Positions 1-7,570 of a stretch of 14,262 nucleotides of DNA are shown here, piece after piece. Where the stretch lies: the NCBI GenBank assembly GCA_964573725.1, contig CAZNLJ010000076.1, positions 1 through 14,262 on the forward strand, written 5' to 3'. The first letter of the stretch is position 1, and each line of letters begins with the position of its first letter. Made by a program: the position numbers and the translations under genes. Origin of the DNA: UBA6168 sp964573725 (GTDB lineage: Bacteria > Bacteroidota > Bacteroidia > Chitinophagales > Saprospiraceae). The notes below the pieces were generated by a model that was given only the letters and a program-made list of their open reading frames with translations, had not been told where the DNA came from and ran no database searches.

Positions 1-77
1 AATCTTTGTGTATTTCGGCGTCGCCCCGTTTTTGGTCCTTCTTTTCGGGTGGCGCCCCCACGCCCGCCCCCGGCCGT

Positions 78-127
78 CCTGAAAAATATTTTAGGTGCGG
101 GGCTGCGCCCCGCGCCCTTTTTAGGGC
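78..127. repeat. Cluster of three adjacent stem-loops
   Basis: Three hairpins sit side by side. The first (78-95) is an AT-rich imperfect stem closed by CCT and AGG. The second (97-113) has a perfect 7-bp GCGGGGC/GCCCCGC stem with a 3-nt loop. The third (114-127) pairs GCCCT with AGGGC around TTTT. Such compact GC-rich units are often dispersed intergenic repeats (REP-like), or they can stabilise or terminate a transcript from the minus-strand gene to the right. Only one copy lies in this window, so repeat status is an inference. Confidence 0.4.
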
Positions 128-291
128 AGGCCGCAGCACATCAGCGGGTTTAATGACCAAGAACAACAGGAATTCAATGTTTTGTAAATAATTATTTTGT
201 AGGGTTAAGCTGCGGAAGATGAGTTCACGGTTTCCAGTCATGACAACTGCCAACGGCAAATGCCGCGGGGTAAGCGCTTGACCGAAAGACG

Positions 292-357
292 GATGACAAT
301 CCGATTCCATGTTGCGGGATTCGCAATCCCCCGCTGTCATCGAATCGGGTTGTCATC
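292..357. repeat. 66-nt imperfect hairpin just past a minus-strand gene
   Basis: The outer arms are 292-307 and 342-357 and match as an inverted repeat at 15 of 16 positions. A second inverted pair, GCGGGATT and AATCCCCCGC, lies between them (about 314-334) with two extra C residues. The element starts 22 nt beyond the stop codon of the minus-strand gene at 379-1131. It could be a transcript-end structure, but no T tract follows on either strand. It does not fit an integron attC site, because the GTTRRRY and RYYYAAC core boxes are absent. Confidence 0.45.
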
Positions 358-378
358 GTCGGTACGGGTCCCCGACAA

Positions 379-1131
379 TCAACGGTATACCCACCCGTGT
401 CGCCGTCCTGTCGCCTGCCGATGGTGCTGTTGTCCACCCCAGGTGACCGCTTCGCCCGACCAGTGTACAAACTGGACGACCGTAATGGTCGGGGTTTCCA
501 GGCTGAGGAAGTAATGGCCGGGCACCAAGCCCTGCAGGTCCAGGGCCTTGGCATAGCCTGCAAGACCACGGACATGCGTTTCATAAGCCAGCTGCTCGCC
601 GGCTGCGTATAGCCTCAGCCGAACATCTTCCCCCTGCAGGTTGGCGAGCCGAACCCCGATGGCGGTGGTTCCGTACGGGGACAAGCGGGCAATCAGGCTT
701 CCCCGCACCGCCGCCGGACGGCCGGTCAGCATGGCGATACCTCCCCGCCGTGGAACGGGTGGCCCTTGTCGGAACAAGACTGCCCCGTCCCGCTCGCTCC
801 AGGCTACCATCCGGGCAAAGAACAAGGTTTGCCCCTGTACCAACAACAGGTAGTCACCCTCAGGCAGGCCGGTGAAATCCAGGTATTTACCATACCCTTG
901 CTCCTGCCACACCACCTCGTCGAACCAAATTTTACCATCCGTATCCGACAAGCTGACCCGGGTGTGTTTCCGCATCAGGTTGGCCATCCGGATGCGCAAC
1001 TGCGCTTTCTCCGTTTGGTCCACCCGCACAATCGGTGTCGGTCCTGCATCACCGGCCGCGGATATCGCCGGTACCCAGACCCACATAGGCATCCACATGC
1101 CTATCGCCAAAATCAACATCTTCGTTTTCAT
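379..1131 (-). CDS. Secreted protein with two tandem beta-rich repeat domains
   Basis: This is a 250-residue protein of unrecognised function. Residues 1-26 look like a Sec signal peptide: a lysine-containing start, a hydrophobic core rich in M, W and V, and a likely cut after SAA at about residue 26. The mature part holds two similar units, about residues 44-120 and 158-230. Both begin with a (V/I)R(M/L)ANL pattern, continue to GY-K-LD--GL--G-Y-L and end near a W-S pair (W111-S112, W224-S225). The unit resembles the beta-sandwich tail domains of Bacteroidota secreted proteins (Por_Secre_tail/DUF3244-like), but I cannot assign it firmly. The basic C-terminal end, with H and R residues, is unlike a classic type IX sorting tail. 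The gene stands alone between structured DNA and the terminator at 1434-1472, with its own candidate promoter. The start at 1131 is chosen because it opens the signal peptide. Confidence 0.7.
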   Translation of the reverse strand: MKTKMLILAIGMWMPMWVWVPAISAAGDAGPTPIVRVDQTEKAQLRIRMANLMRKHTRVSLSDTDGKIWFDEVVWQEQGYGKYLDFTGLPEGDYLLLVQGQTLFFARMVAWSERDGAVLFRQGPPVPRRGGIAMLTGRPAAVRGSLIARLSPYGTTAIGVRLANLQGEDVRLRLYAAGEQLAYETHVRGLAGYAKALDLQGLVPGHYFLSLETPTITVVQFVHWSGEAVTWGGQQHHRQATGRRHGWVYR

Positions 1132-1280
1132 GACGCTACGTTTTGATGGTGAATCAGCGTAGCAGACGACGGAATCGGCCGGCAGCCGCTCCCTCTCCCC
1201 TGCTGCGCAAAGTTGATGGTCGCGTTGTTCTTCGCTTTGCCGTTTTCATCCGATGTTCGATCGTGTTAGAAAGTACTTGC

Positions 1281-1311
1281 ACAATATAAGCCGACATGAG
1301 CCGTCGGCAAT
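1281..1311 (-). promoter_or_regulatory. Candidate Bacteroidota-type promoter with operator-like inverted repeat
   Basis: Read on the minus strand, ATTG (1308-1311) and TATATTGT (1281-1288) are separated by exactly 19 bp. This resembles the Bacteroidota -33 TTTG and -7 TAnnTTTG pattern, with 3 of 4 and 4 of 6 fixed positions matching. A perfect 6-bp inverted repeat, GCCGAC-7 nt-GTCGGC (1290-1308), fills the spacer. That is where a repressor dimer would block polymerase. It would drive the secreted-protein gene at 379-1131. No transcript data are available, so this is pattern-based only. Confidence 0.35.
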
Positions 1312-1433
1312 GAGGAAGATCCGCATACAAAGGTGACATTAACCGAAAAGGCTGTACACGGACATGGGTTTGGCATGGCCATCCATCGGCAACGGATTGG
1401 GCCCCGGCATTCCGGCCGTTCTCTCCCCTTCAC

Positions 1434-1472
1434 CAAAAGAAAAGCGCCCGTTGTCCTGGTGACAACGGGCGC
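1434..1472 (-). terminator. Intrinsic terminator after the multidomain lipoprotein gene
   Basis: A perfect 12-bp stem (1444-1455 with 1461-1472, GCGCCCGTTGTC and its complement) has a 5-nt loop. On the minus strand it is followed by TTTTCTTTT (1434-1443). It lies 69 nt past the stop codon at 1542 and fits a Rho-independent terminator for the minus-strand transcript. On the plus strand no T tract follows, so it acts in one direction. Confidence 0.9.
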
Positions 1473-1541
1473 CCGTCCGATTGGCGATAGGTTTCGGCCA
1501 AGAGCGGACCTGTCTCCGCCGGCCCGCAGGCATCTACGGCG

Positions 1542-4500
1542 TCAATCCAGTTTCCGGATCTTGATGTTGCGGAACCATACCTTGTCCCCGTGATCCTGCA
1601 AGAGGATTTTTCCGGCTGTCGACTTGCCGAAATCCGGCATATCCTTAAACTTGCTCCCGGCCACCAAGGAACGCCAGGCATCGCCAGTCATGTCGACTTC
1701 CACCAGCTTGCGGCCGTTGAGCCAGTGCTCCACCCGGCCGTTCCGGTTCACCAGGCGGACCTGGTTCCATTGCCCGGCCGGTCGGACCGTCTCGTAACGG
1801 CAGGCGATGAGGTCGTACAGGTCTCCCGCCCGGTGCTTTTCGATCATGGCGTCCGGGTGACAGGTGTTGTCCAGGACCTGCATCTCCGGCCCTGTCTGCC
1901 AGCCGTAAGTGTATTTGTCTGCATCCTCGACCACATTGTAGATGATGCCACTGTTGCCACAGGGCGCGATCTTCCAATCCAGCCGCAACTCGTAGTTGGC
2001 AAAGGATTGCTCGGTGATGATATCCCCGCCGTCTTCCGACTGCCACCCTTCCTTGTTCCGCGCACCGACATCCAGGTGGATGGCCTCATCCTGCACCACC
2101 CAGTCCTTACCGATACCGCTTTTCCCATAGGTATGCCACCCGGCCAGGCTTTTTCCATCGAAAAGCAGCTCCCAACCGAGGGCTTTTTCCTGTTCCGTCA
2201 GCGCGTTGTTGGCCAGGACGGGGGGATTCAGGCTGCGCACGGGAAGGTCCGCCGGGACTTGGTTCATGGTGTACCAACCTTCGGTAGACCATAATTCGCG
2301 GCCGTTTTCACTGATCCAATGATTGGGCAGGTGTACATAGATGACGTGCCCCTCCTTCATTCCGGCCAACTCGAGGAAAACCTTAGTCCGGTCTTCACTG
2401 ACACTGGCACGGCGTACTTTGAGTGCCGTCAGGTCGAGCTTGGGTCCTCCGTATTCCGCCGTCGGTTGGTAGCGCCATTGTTGGATGTCATAGGCTTTCG
2501 CGTCCCAGCCGATTCCCGCTTCCAGGGGTTCCGTGAATTCGATTTCCAGGCCGTTGGACCGGGCGCGGACGGCCAACATCTCGAAGGTGGTTTGTCCGTT
2601 GTACCGAAGCCGCTGCAAACCGTACCAATGGCCACTGCCATGCTGCCAGTTGCCCGGATTGCCGACCCCTCCCACATACAGGGCTCCGTCCGGCCCCCAT
2701 ACCAAACGGTTGACACCGGCCTCCAATCCCTGGGTAAACCGGAAGACGCAACCTTGGTAGGCTCCGTTTATTTTTTCCACAAAAACGCGCTTGATCCCTC
2801 CATGGGTCACTTCACCATGGATCATCTGCCCTTTGTAGGGACCCTCATCGAAGGCGAGGGGCGTGGACGGGGAATTGCCGATCTCGTCCTGTGGCAACCA
2901 GACGACCGGCGGCGTTTCCGCTAGCTGGGCGGTACCGTCGAAATCCACCGCCCGGCTGCCGTAGAACGCGCCGGGCTGTATGTGCACGATCTTGCTGGAC
3001 GGCAGCCAATCCCCTTGGTTGTCGGCGTTGAAAATCTCTCCGTCCACCCCGATACCGATACCGTTCGGCGTGCGCAAACCGGATGTGACCAATTCCATGC
3101 GCCCGTCTTCCCGGGCTATCCGGAACGTCCTGCCCCGATCCTTGGGTTGGACCGGTGCCCCGGCTCCCCCCGGAAGGATATCCGTGGCGAGGCTACCGTA
3201 AAAGTGACCGTCCTTGTAGGCCAGCCCGAAGGCGAACTCGTGGAAATTGGAGCTCACCCCCCATTCGTTGCAAACCGTCCGGTATTCATCGGTCAGCCCA
3301 TCTCCGTCATGATCTACCAAACGGGTGAGCTCCTGTTTTTGGAGCACGTATATGTCCCCGTCCACGACTTTCAGACCGAGCGGTTCCGCCAGGCCCGATG
3401 CTATTTTGGTGGCTTTCATCCGGGCGGGATCCCCGCTTTGGACATTTTCCAGTACATAAACCCCTCCTTCGGCATCCCACAGGCTGACGACCAACCGGCC
3501 ATCCGGCAGGAAATCCATTCCCCCGACCTTCGGGAAGAAATCCGCCGGCCGGGCCTGGCTGAGGTCGAAGCTCGGATGTACCCCCTCGACCGGCGACCGG
3601 TCACCCGGCACCGACATTTTCTTACCGAAGCTGCCGGCACCCGCGAACCCGGTCGGCGTATCGGTCTTCCGATGGGCCAGCAGACCGGGCGGCACCACCC
3701 CGAACATACCACCTTCCCCGTCAAAGGATTTCATTTGCAGGGAAATCGTCCTGCCGCCGCCGCCCTGGAAATATTCCATTCGGAACGGATGATACCCTTC
3801 CTCCAGGGCGAGTTCCCCATCCCTCGCCTCGTCCCCGTGCAGGCCGTCGTTATCCACGACCAATTTGCCGTTTACAAAAAGGCGGCTGCCATCGTCACTG
3901 ACCAAGCGGAAGACGTAATTGTTGCGCTTGGGTATCTTGAAATAGCCTTCCGCCACGATACTGAAATTTTCGGTCAATCCGCCGAAGTCATTACCCGATG
4001 CCTGCAAGGCCGGGACCACTCCCTCGAAGACGGGTGTCGGAAATGGGTCCAGGTCATCCAGCCTGTTCAAGGTCTTGTCGTATTGATACGCACGGACCAC
4101 CACGCCAGGCAGGATGTCCGCTTCGGAAATATCCGCTCCCTCGGACCATTCCATTTCCTTTTCGGACGCCGGGATGGCGGCGATGGCCGCCTCTTCCAGG
4201 CTGTCCAGGCTCATGATGTAACCGACCATCTCCCGGATGTCCTCGTCCGGCAAATCCGCATGCGCCGTCATCGCCGCCTGGCCCCAAACGCCCGAACCTC
4301 CGTTTTTTACCTTCGTCACCAACATGCCGATATTGTCCGGGGTATTGCGGTAGCGCTTAGCCACATCCACGTAGGAGGGACCGACCGTCGCCACGAAAGT
4401 GTTGTGACAGGTCTTGCAATCGTTGCGGGCAATGATACGAAGGCCCAGGGGCAGGTTTTCCGCCGTTTCCTCACCCGCCACCCGGTTCGGGTTTTCCAAC

Positions 4501-5216
4501 AGGGGTGCCTTGGTGAAATATACCGTGAAACGGGTATCCCCATTGGAGACCAAGCCCAGGGTCCCTTCCAGGTCCAGGCCGTCCAGGTTCCGGAAAGAGC
4601 GGTCCGACCGGGCGGTCACCTGCCAATCGCCGTCCGTCTCTACGGAGCTTTCCAAGGCGACCGAGGAAAGGTTGGTGCGTAGGGACACCTGCATTCCCGC
4701 CGGCACGGAGGCGGTGCGGAAAGTCCTTTCCAGGCCGGTCTGACCGGCTTCCCTGGATACATATTCCGGGCGTTCGGAAACTTGTACCACCGTCCCGTCA
4801 TCCAGGCGGAGCTCATAGTTGAACCAAACCTGTCCCTCCTCGAACCGATGTCCGCGGTACTGGACGGCGGGGCTGACCTCGCGACCGTCCTGCAAAATCC
4901 GCCAAGGTTCCTCGAACCGGTTGACAAACCAATTATTGCCCAGAGACGAGGGCTGTGGCCCATGGGCGGTCGTATATACCGCCCCATCGAAATTCACCGA
5001 CCCTTTCCAGGCCTTGTAAACCGAACCGGTCTGTGTGCGGTAGGCGATGAACAGGTCGTCATGCAGGGCGGCGGTCGCGATGCGGGGAATCGAGTCCAGG
5101 ACGGACCGGAACACCCAGGGGTCGTGCGGCCTTACCGGCAGCGGCTCCTTGCCGCAGGAAAACAGGAAAGGTAAGGTCAGCGCCAAGTACAGATAAGGAA
5201 AAGTCTTTGTTCTCAT
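1542..5216 (-). CDS. Multidomain lipoprotein: cytochrome c, PA14, sugar-dehydrogenase-like propeller, DUF1080
   Basis: This 1224-residue protein starts with a lipoprotein signal (lipobox LFSC, Cys21), so it is probably membrane-anchored and exported. Residues 30-245 form a beta-rich domain I do not recognise. Residues 255-340 form a class I cytochrome c with CKTCH (267-271) and a likely axial Met316. Residues 370-510 form a PA14-type carbohydrate-binding domain (SDDGSRLFVNG at 440-450). Residues 545-865 form a propeller of the glucose/sorbosone dehydrogenase or membrane-bound-dehydrogenase type, with a calcium-loop-like DHDGDGLTDE (635-644). Residues 875-985 form a small beta domain. Residues 1010-1224 form DUF1080, the 3-keto-disaccharide hydrolase family (LFDGKSLAGW 1018-1027, CGNSGIIYN 1086-1094, GPEMQVLD 1109-1116). 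The start at 5216 is preferred over one at 5510, because only it gives a signal peptide and avoids overlapping the ATPase gene. A role in periplasmic sugar oxidation and cleavage is inferred; the substrate is unknown. Confidence 0.9.
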   Translation of the reverse strand: MRTKTFPYLYLALTLPFLFSCGKEPLPVRPHDPWVFRSVLDSIPRIATAALHDDLFIAYRTQTGSVYKAWKGSVNFDGAVYTTAHGPQPSSLGNNWFVNRFEEPWRILQDGREVSPAVQYRGHRFEEGQVWFNYELRLDDGTVVQVSERPEYVSREAGQTGLERTFRTASVPAGMQVSLRTNLSSVALESSVETDGDWQVTARSDRSFRNLDGLDLEGTLGLVSNGDTRFTVYFTKAPLLENPNRVAGEETAENLPLGLRIIARNDCKTCHNTFVATVGPSYVDVAKRYRNTPDNIGMLVTKVKNGGSGVWGQAAMTAHADLPDEDIREMVGYIMSLDSLEEAAIAAIPASEKEMEWSEGADISEADILPGVVVRAYQYDKTLNRLDDLDPFPTPVFEGVVPALQASGNDFGGLTENFSIVAEGYFKIPKRNNYVFRLVSDDGSRLFVNGKLVVDNDGLHGDEARDGELALEEGYHPFRMEYFQGGGGRTISLQMKSFDGEGGMFGVVPPGLLAHRKTDTPTGFAGAGSFGKKMSVPGDRSPVEGVHPSFDLSQARPADFFPKVGGMDFLPDGRLVVSLWDAEGGVYVLENVQSGDPARMKATKIASGLAEPLGLKVVDGDIYVLQKQELTRLVDHDGDGLTDEYRTVCNEWGVSSNFHEFAFGLAYKDGHFYGSLATDILPGGAGAPVQPKDRGRTFRIAREDGRMELVTSGLRTPNGIGIGVDGEIFNADNQGDWLPSSKIVHIQPGAFYGSRAVDFDGTAQLAETPPVVWLPQDEIGNSPSTPLAFDEGPYKGQMIHGEVTHGGIKRVFVEKINGAYQGCVFRFTQGLEAGVNRLVWGPDGALYVGGVGNPGNWQHGSGHWYGLQRLRYNGQTTFEMLAVRARSNGLEIEFTEPLEAGIGWDAKAYDIQQWRYQPTAEYGGPKLDLTALKVRRASVSEDRTKVFLELAGMKEGHVIYVHLPNHWISENGRELWSTEGWYTMNQVPADLPVRSLNPPVLANNALTEQEKALGWELLFDGKSLAGWHTYGKSGIGKDWVVQDEAIHLDVGARNKEGWQSEDGGDIITEQSFANYELRLDWKIAPCGNSGIIYNVVEDADKYTYGWQTGPEMQVLDNTCHPDAMIEKHRAGDLYDLIACRYETVRPAGQWNQVRLVNRNGRVEHWLNGRKLVEVDMTGDAWRSLVAGSKFKDMPDFGKSTAGKILLQDHGDKVWFRNIKIRKLD

Positions 5217-5269
5217 GAAACGGGTGTTTACGGATGGATACCCCGGGCGTACATCGTCCGGAGGAGCTG

Positions 5270-5299
5270 TAAAAATAATGCCCGCCTGCAATTGGGAAA
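5270..5299 (-). promoter_or_regulatory. Candidate promoter for the multidomain lipoprotein
   Basis: On the minus strand TTTC (5296-5299) and TATTTTTA (5270-5277) are separated by 18 bp. This is close to the Bacteroidota TTTG and TAnnTTTG pattern, one base short of the usual spacing. The start codon at 5216 would follow a leader of about 45 nt. The 205-bp gap to the ATPase gene also favours independent transcription. A small hairpin at 5364-5379 lies between the ATPase stop and this site but has only two T residues after it. Confidence 0.35.
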
Positions 5300-5421
5300 G
5301 AAAAAAATGCCCTTGGAATGACGGACGCCCGGCTCCGGCGGGAAACCGTAGGGGAGGTGGCAATCCGCCCTTCGGCGGACCGCAGCCCCGGAACCGGAGA
5401 CCCGTCCGACAGACGCACGGA

Positions 5422-6123
5422 CTAGCCCGGCACCAGCACCTTGTCGTCGGCGATGCGGCCGTCCACCAGGGTAATGACACGGCGGGCCCGGTCGATGACC
5501 CGCTGGTCATGGGTGGAGAAGAGGAAGGTGATATTAGCTTCCCGGTTCAATTTTTCCATGATATCCAGCAGGTTGGCCGCAGAATGGGTATCGAGGTTGG
5601 CGGTGGGTTCGTCTGCCAGGACGAACTGCGGTTTCGATGCCAGGGCCCTGGCCACCGCCACCCGTTGCTGTTGACCTCCGGACAGTTTGGCCGGTCGGAC
5701 ATCGGCTTTGTCGGCCAAGCCGACCGCCTCGAGCAATTCCAGGACCCGACGTCGCCGTACATCCCGGGGCACCTTCTGCAGCAACATGATGAATTCGATG
5801 TTCTCCTGCGCCGTGAGCACCGGAATCAGGTTGAACGACTGGAAGACAAACCCGATGTTGTACAGCCGGAAATCGATCCGGCCGGCGGCCGTCAATCCGG
5901 TGATATCCGTGCCGTTCACCACAATCCTGCCGCTTGTCGGCTCGTCCAACCCGCCGATGATGTTCAACAAGGTGGTCTTTCCGGAACCGGACGGCCCGAC
6001 CAAGGCTGCAAATTCGCCCCGGTTCACCTGTAGGTCCACACCGGTCAGGGCCCGTACCGGAACGGTTTCCGGGTGGTAGGTCTTCGAAACGCCGAAGGCT
6101 TGCATGACAGGTTGTATATCCAT
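5422..6123 (-). CDS. ABC transporter ATP-binding protein (LolD/MacB type)
   Basis: This 233-residue protein is the ATPase of an ABC transporter; it hydrolyses ATP to drive the two membrane permeases encoded just upstream. All motifs are intact: Walker A GPSGSGKTT (43-51), Q-loop Gln95, signature LSGGQ (147-151), Walker B FVLADE (167-172), D-loop NLD (176-178) and H-loop His205. The early GEFAALVGPSGSGKTTL and later DEPTANLD patterns are typical of the LolD/MacB/FtsE branch. The start at 6123 is preferred over one at 6201, since the longer form overlaps the permease stop and adds a basic, unconserved stretch. An AAGGA sequence lies 7 nt before this ATG, an unusual Shine-Dalgarno-like signal for this phylum. 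The gene begins 74 nt after the permease gene at 6198, consistent with one operon. Confidence 0.95.
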   Translation of the reverse strand: MDIQPVMQAFGVSKTYHPETVPVRALTGVDLQVNRGEFAALVGPSGSGKTTLLNIIGGLDEPTSGRIVVNGTDITGLTAAGRIDFRLYNIGFVFQSFNLIPVLTAQENIEFIMLLQKVPRDVRRRRVLELLEAVGLADKADVRPAKLSGGQQQRVAVARALASKPQFVLADEPTANLDTHSAANLLDIMEKLNREANITFLFSTHDQRVIDRARRVITLVDGRIADDKVLVPG

Positions 6124-6197
6124 TGGCTTCCTTGTTTGCGAAGGTCGGCAGCTGTGTGTACGAATGCACCTGCCACCGAACCTCCATGCATGTCGGG

Positions 6198-7409
6198 TCA
6201 ACGCCGGAGGGCCTCCACCGGCCGGAGGGAGACGGCTTTCCAGGCCGGATAAAGGGCGGACAAGACGGCGGCCAACAGCACAAGCCCCATCACGTCGACC
6301 AGACTGTCCATCGGCATCGCCGGATAGATGACCGTTTCATATCCGAAATCTCGCAGCGTATCGCCCGCGACACGCCCCAAATCGATACCGGTCCTGCCGA
6401 CCCAGGCGACGGTGACGAAGGAAAGCGACAATCCGGAAGGTACACCGGCCAAGGTCAACAGGATTGTCTCCAGCAATACCATTCCGAATACCCGCCGCCG
6501 GGACATCCCCACCGCCATCAGGACACCCAGTTCCCGCATCCGGTCCAATACGGACATCAACATCGTATTGATGATGCCAAATGACAAGGCCAGCAAAATG
6601 ATCCCGATAAATATCAGGTTGTAGGTATCCAGGGAACTGATGACCAAGGCTGTCTCCGGGGAAATCTGCTTCCAGTTCTCCACTTTCAAATCCGGTAGGC
6701 ACGCCGCCAGCCGGGCCTGTACCTTTTCCACCGCCACCTCTCCTTGCAGCAGTACCGCTGCCTCGTGGGCATTCCCACCGGTTCCCAGCAGTTCGTCCAG
6801 GTCCCCTTTCCGCACATACGCCACCCGCTCGTCCAACGGGGCATTTGCCGTTTCGTAAATTCCATGGACCCGGAATGCGGCGGCGGTTATGGTGCCGGCC
6901 GTATCCAGCAAGGTCAGGACCACCTTGCCCTTCAGGGGTATCTTGAGTTTATCCGCCAACTTCCTGCCAAGCAGGATAGGGTGCCTCCCCGATTCCGGCA
7001 GGTAGGCGCCTTCCGATACCGCATCGGACAAGGACCGGGTGTGCTCCTCCGCCCCGGGATCGATCCCGTAAACCACGATGCCCTGGCTCCCCGTTGCATT
7101 CGACAACATACCCGTGCCAATCGTACGCAGGGCATAGGCAACGGTATTCGGAAGGGTATCCAGGATGGCCCGAACCCTCGCTTCGGAAAATCGCCAGCCG
7201 GCCTGCCGGTCTTCCGAAAACCGTGGATGATGAACCTGCAGGTGGGAAACTTCCTTCTCAATGGCCATGCGCTGACGGCTCTCCCCCATCCCGTAATAGA
7301 TGGCCATGATGAAGATGCCCGCCCACAATCCGACGGTTACGGAAAGCAGGATCAGCAAACTTCTGTTGCAATTGCGCCAAAGGTTCCGCCAGGCGATGGA
7401 AAACAACAT
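6198..7409 (-). CDS. FtsX/LolC-like ABC transporter permease
   Basis: This 403-residue inner-membrane protein has the layout of LolC/LolE-type permeases: an N-terminal AWRNLWRN motif (6-13), one transmembrane segment (about 17-40), a large extracytoplasmic domain (about 41-255), then three segments (about 258-288, 305-338, 366-390). The end, YPAWKAVSLRPVEALRR (387-403), is the usual terminus of the family. The MRELGVLMAVGMSRRRV stretch (291-307) is the conserved FtsX-domain loop that contacts the ATPase. Its length (about 400) fits LolC/E rather than MacB (about 650). The start at 7409 is chosen because the sister permease begins with the same MLF-AWRN pattern; one upstream at 7433 would add only eight residues. 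With the neighbouring permease and ATPase it probably forms a heterodimeric transporter. Substrate unknown. Confidence 0.93.
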   Translation of the reverse strand: MLFSIAWRNLWRNCNRSLLILLSVTVGLWAGIFIMAIYYGMGESRQRMAIEKEVSHLQVHHPRFSEDRQAGWRFSEARVRAILDTLPNTVAYALRTIGTGMLSNATGSQGIVVYGIDPGAEEHTRSLSDAVSEGAYLPESGRHPILLGRKLADKLKIPLKGKVVLTLLDTAGTITAAAFRVHGIYETANAPLDERVAYVRKGDLDELLGTGGNAHEAAVLLQGEVAVEKVQARLAACLPDLKVENWKQISPETALVISSLDTYNLIFIGIILLALSFGIINTMLMSVLDRMRELGVLMAVGMSRRRVFGMVLLETILLTLAGVPSGLSLSFVTVAWVGRTGIDLGRVAGDTLRDFGYETVIYPAMPMDSLVDVMGLVLLAAVLSALYPAWKAVSLRPVEALRR

Positions 7410-7570
7410 GGTTCCGCTCCGCGCTTTTGTCACCCGACCCTATCCGGACAAACCGCCCCGATCGGATCGCATGGATGAATGAATCGTATGTTGTCAGACC
7501 GCACAAGGGATCATCGGCCGCCCCTGATCCCCGATGGTTCAAGGGGAGCCGGCGACCGCCGCGGCCGGCA

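Larger units (their letters stand above)
1..378. other. Gene-free stretch with structured DNA
   Basis: No convincing protein gene is seen here. The short open frames on either strand lack signal peptides, recognisable motifs or sensible starts. The left part is very GC-rich with runs of C and contains three adjacent stem-loops at 78-127. An AT-rich patch follows at about 170-205. A 66-nt imperfect hairpin lies at 292-357. The words TGACA and TGTCA recur (241-245, 294-298, 335-339, 351-355) and account for much of the symmetry. The stretch lies downstream of the minus-strand gene at 379-1131, so it may hold that gene's transcript end. No U-rich intrinsic terminator is obvious. Confidence 0.6.
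1132..1541. other. Intergenic region: leader of 379-1131 and terminator of 1542-5216
   Basis: This 410-bp stretch separates two minus-strand genes. It contains the terminator of the upstream gene at 1434-1472 and a promoter candidate at 1281-1311 for the downstream gene. That promoter implies a leader of roughly 140 nt before the start codon at 1131. A 61-codon minus frame (1154-1339) spans the promoter and has no supporting features. Nothing else recognisable is seen. Confidence 0.55.

Noticed and set aside
292..357. Integron attC site
   Set aside because: The hairpin size fits but the GTTRRRY and RYYYAAC core boxes are absent and no integrase is present.
225..584. 119-codon minus frame overlapping the end of the secreted-protein gene
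   Set aside because: Different frame from the supported gene, no motif, and it covers the hairpin at 292-357.
1154..1339. 61-codon minus frame upstream of the secreted-protein gene
   Set aside because: It spans the candidate promoter, is rich in R and has no recognisable feature.
2982..4682. 566-codon open frame on the plus strand
   Set aside because: It is antisense to the multidomain lipoprotein, whose domains are clear. The product lacks motifs; long antisense frames are common in GC-rich genes.
5364..5379. 6-bp hairpin TCCGCC/GGCGGA after the ATPase gene
   Set aside because: Only two T residues follow on the minus strand; too weak to call a terminator.
5217..5510. 98-residue N-terminal extension of the lipoprotein
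   Set aside because: It would overlap the ATPase gene, has no signal peptide and reads as noise; the internal ATG at 5216 opens a lipoprotein signal.
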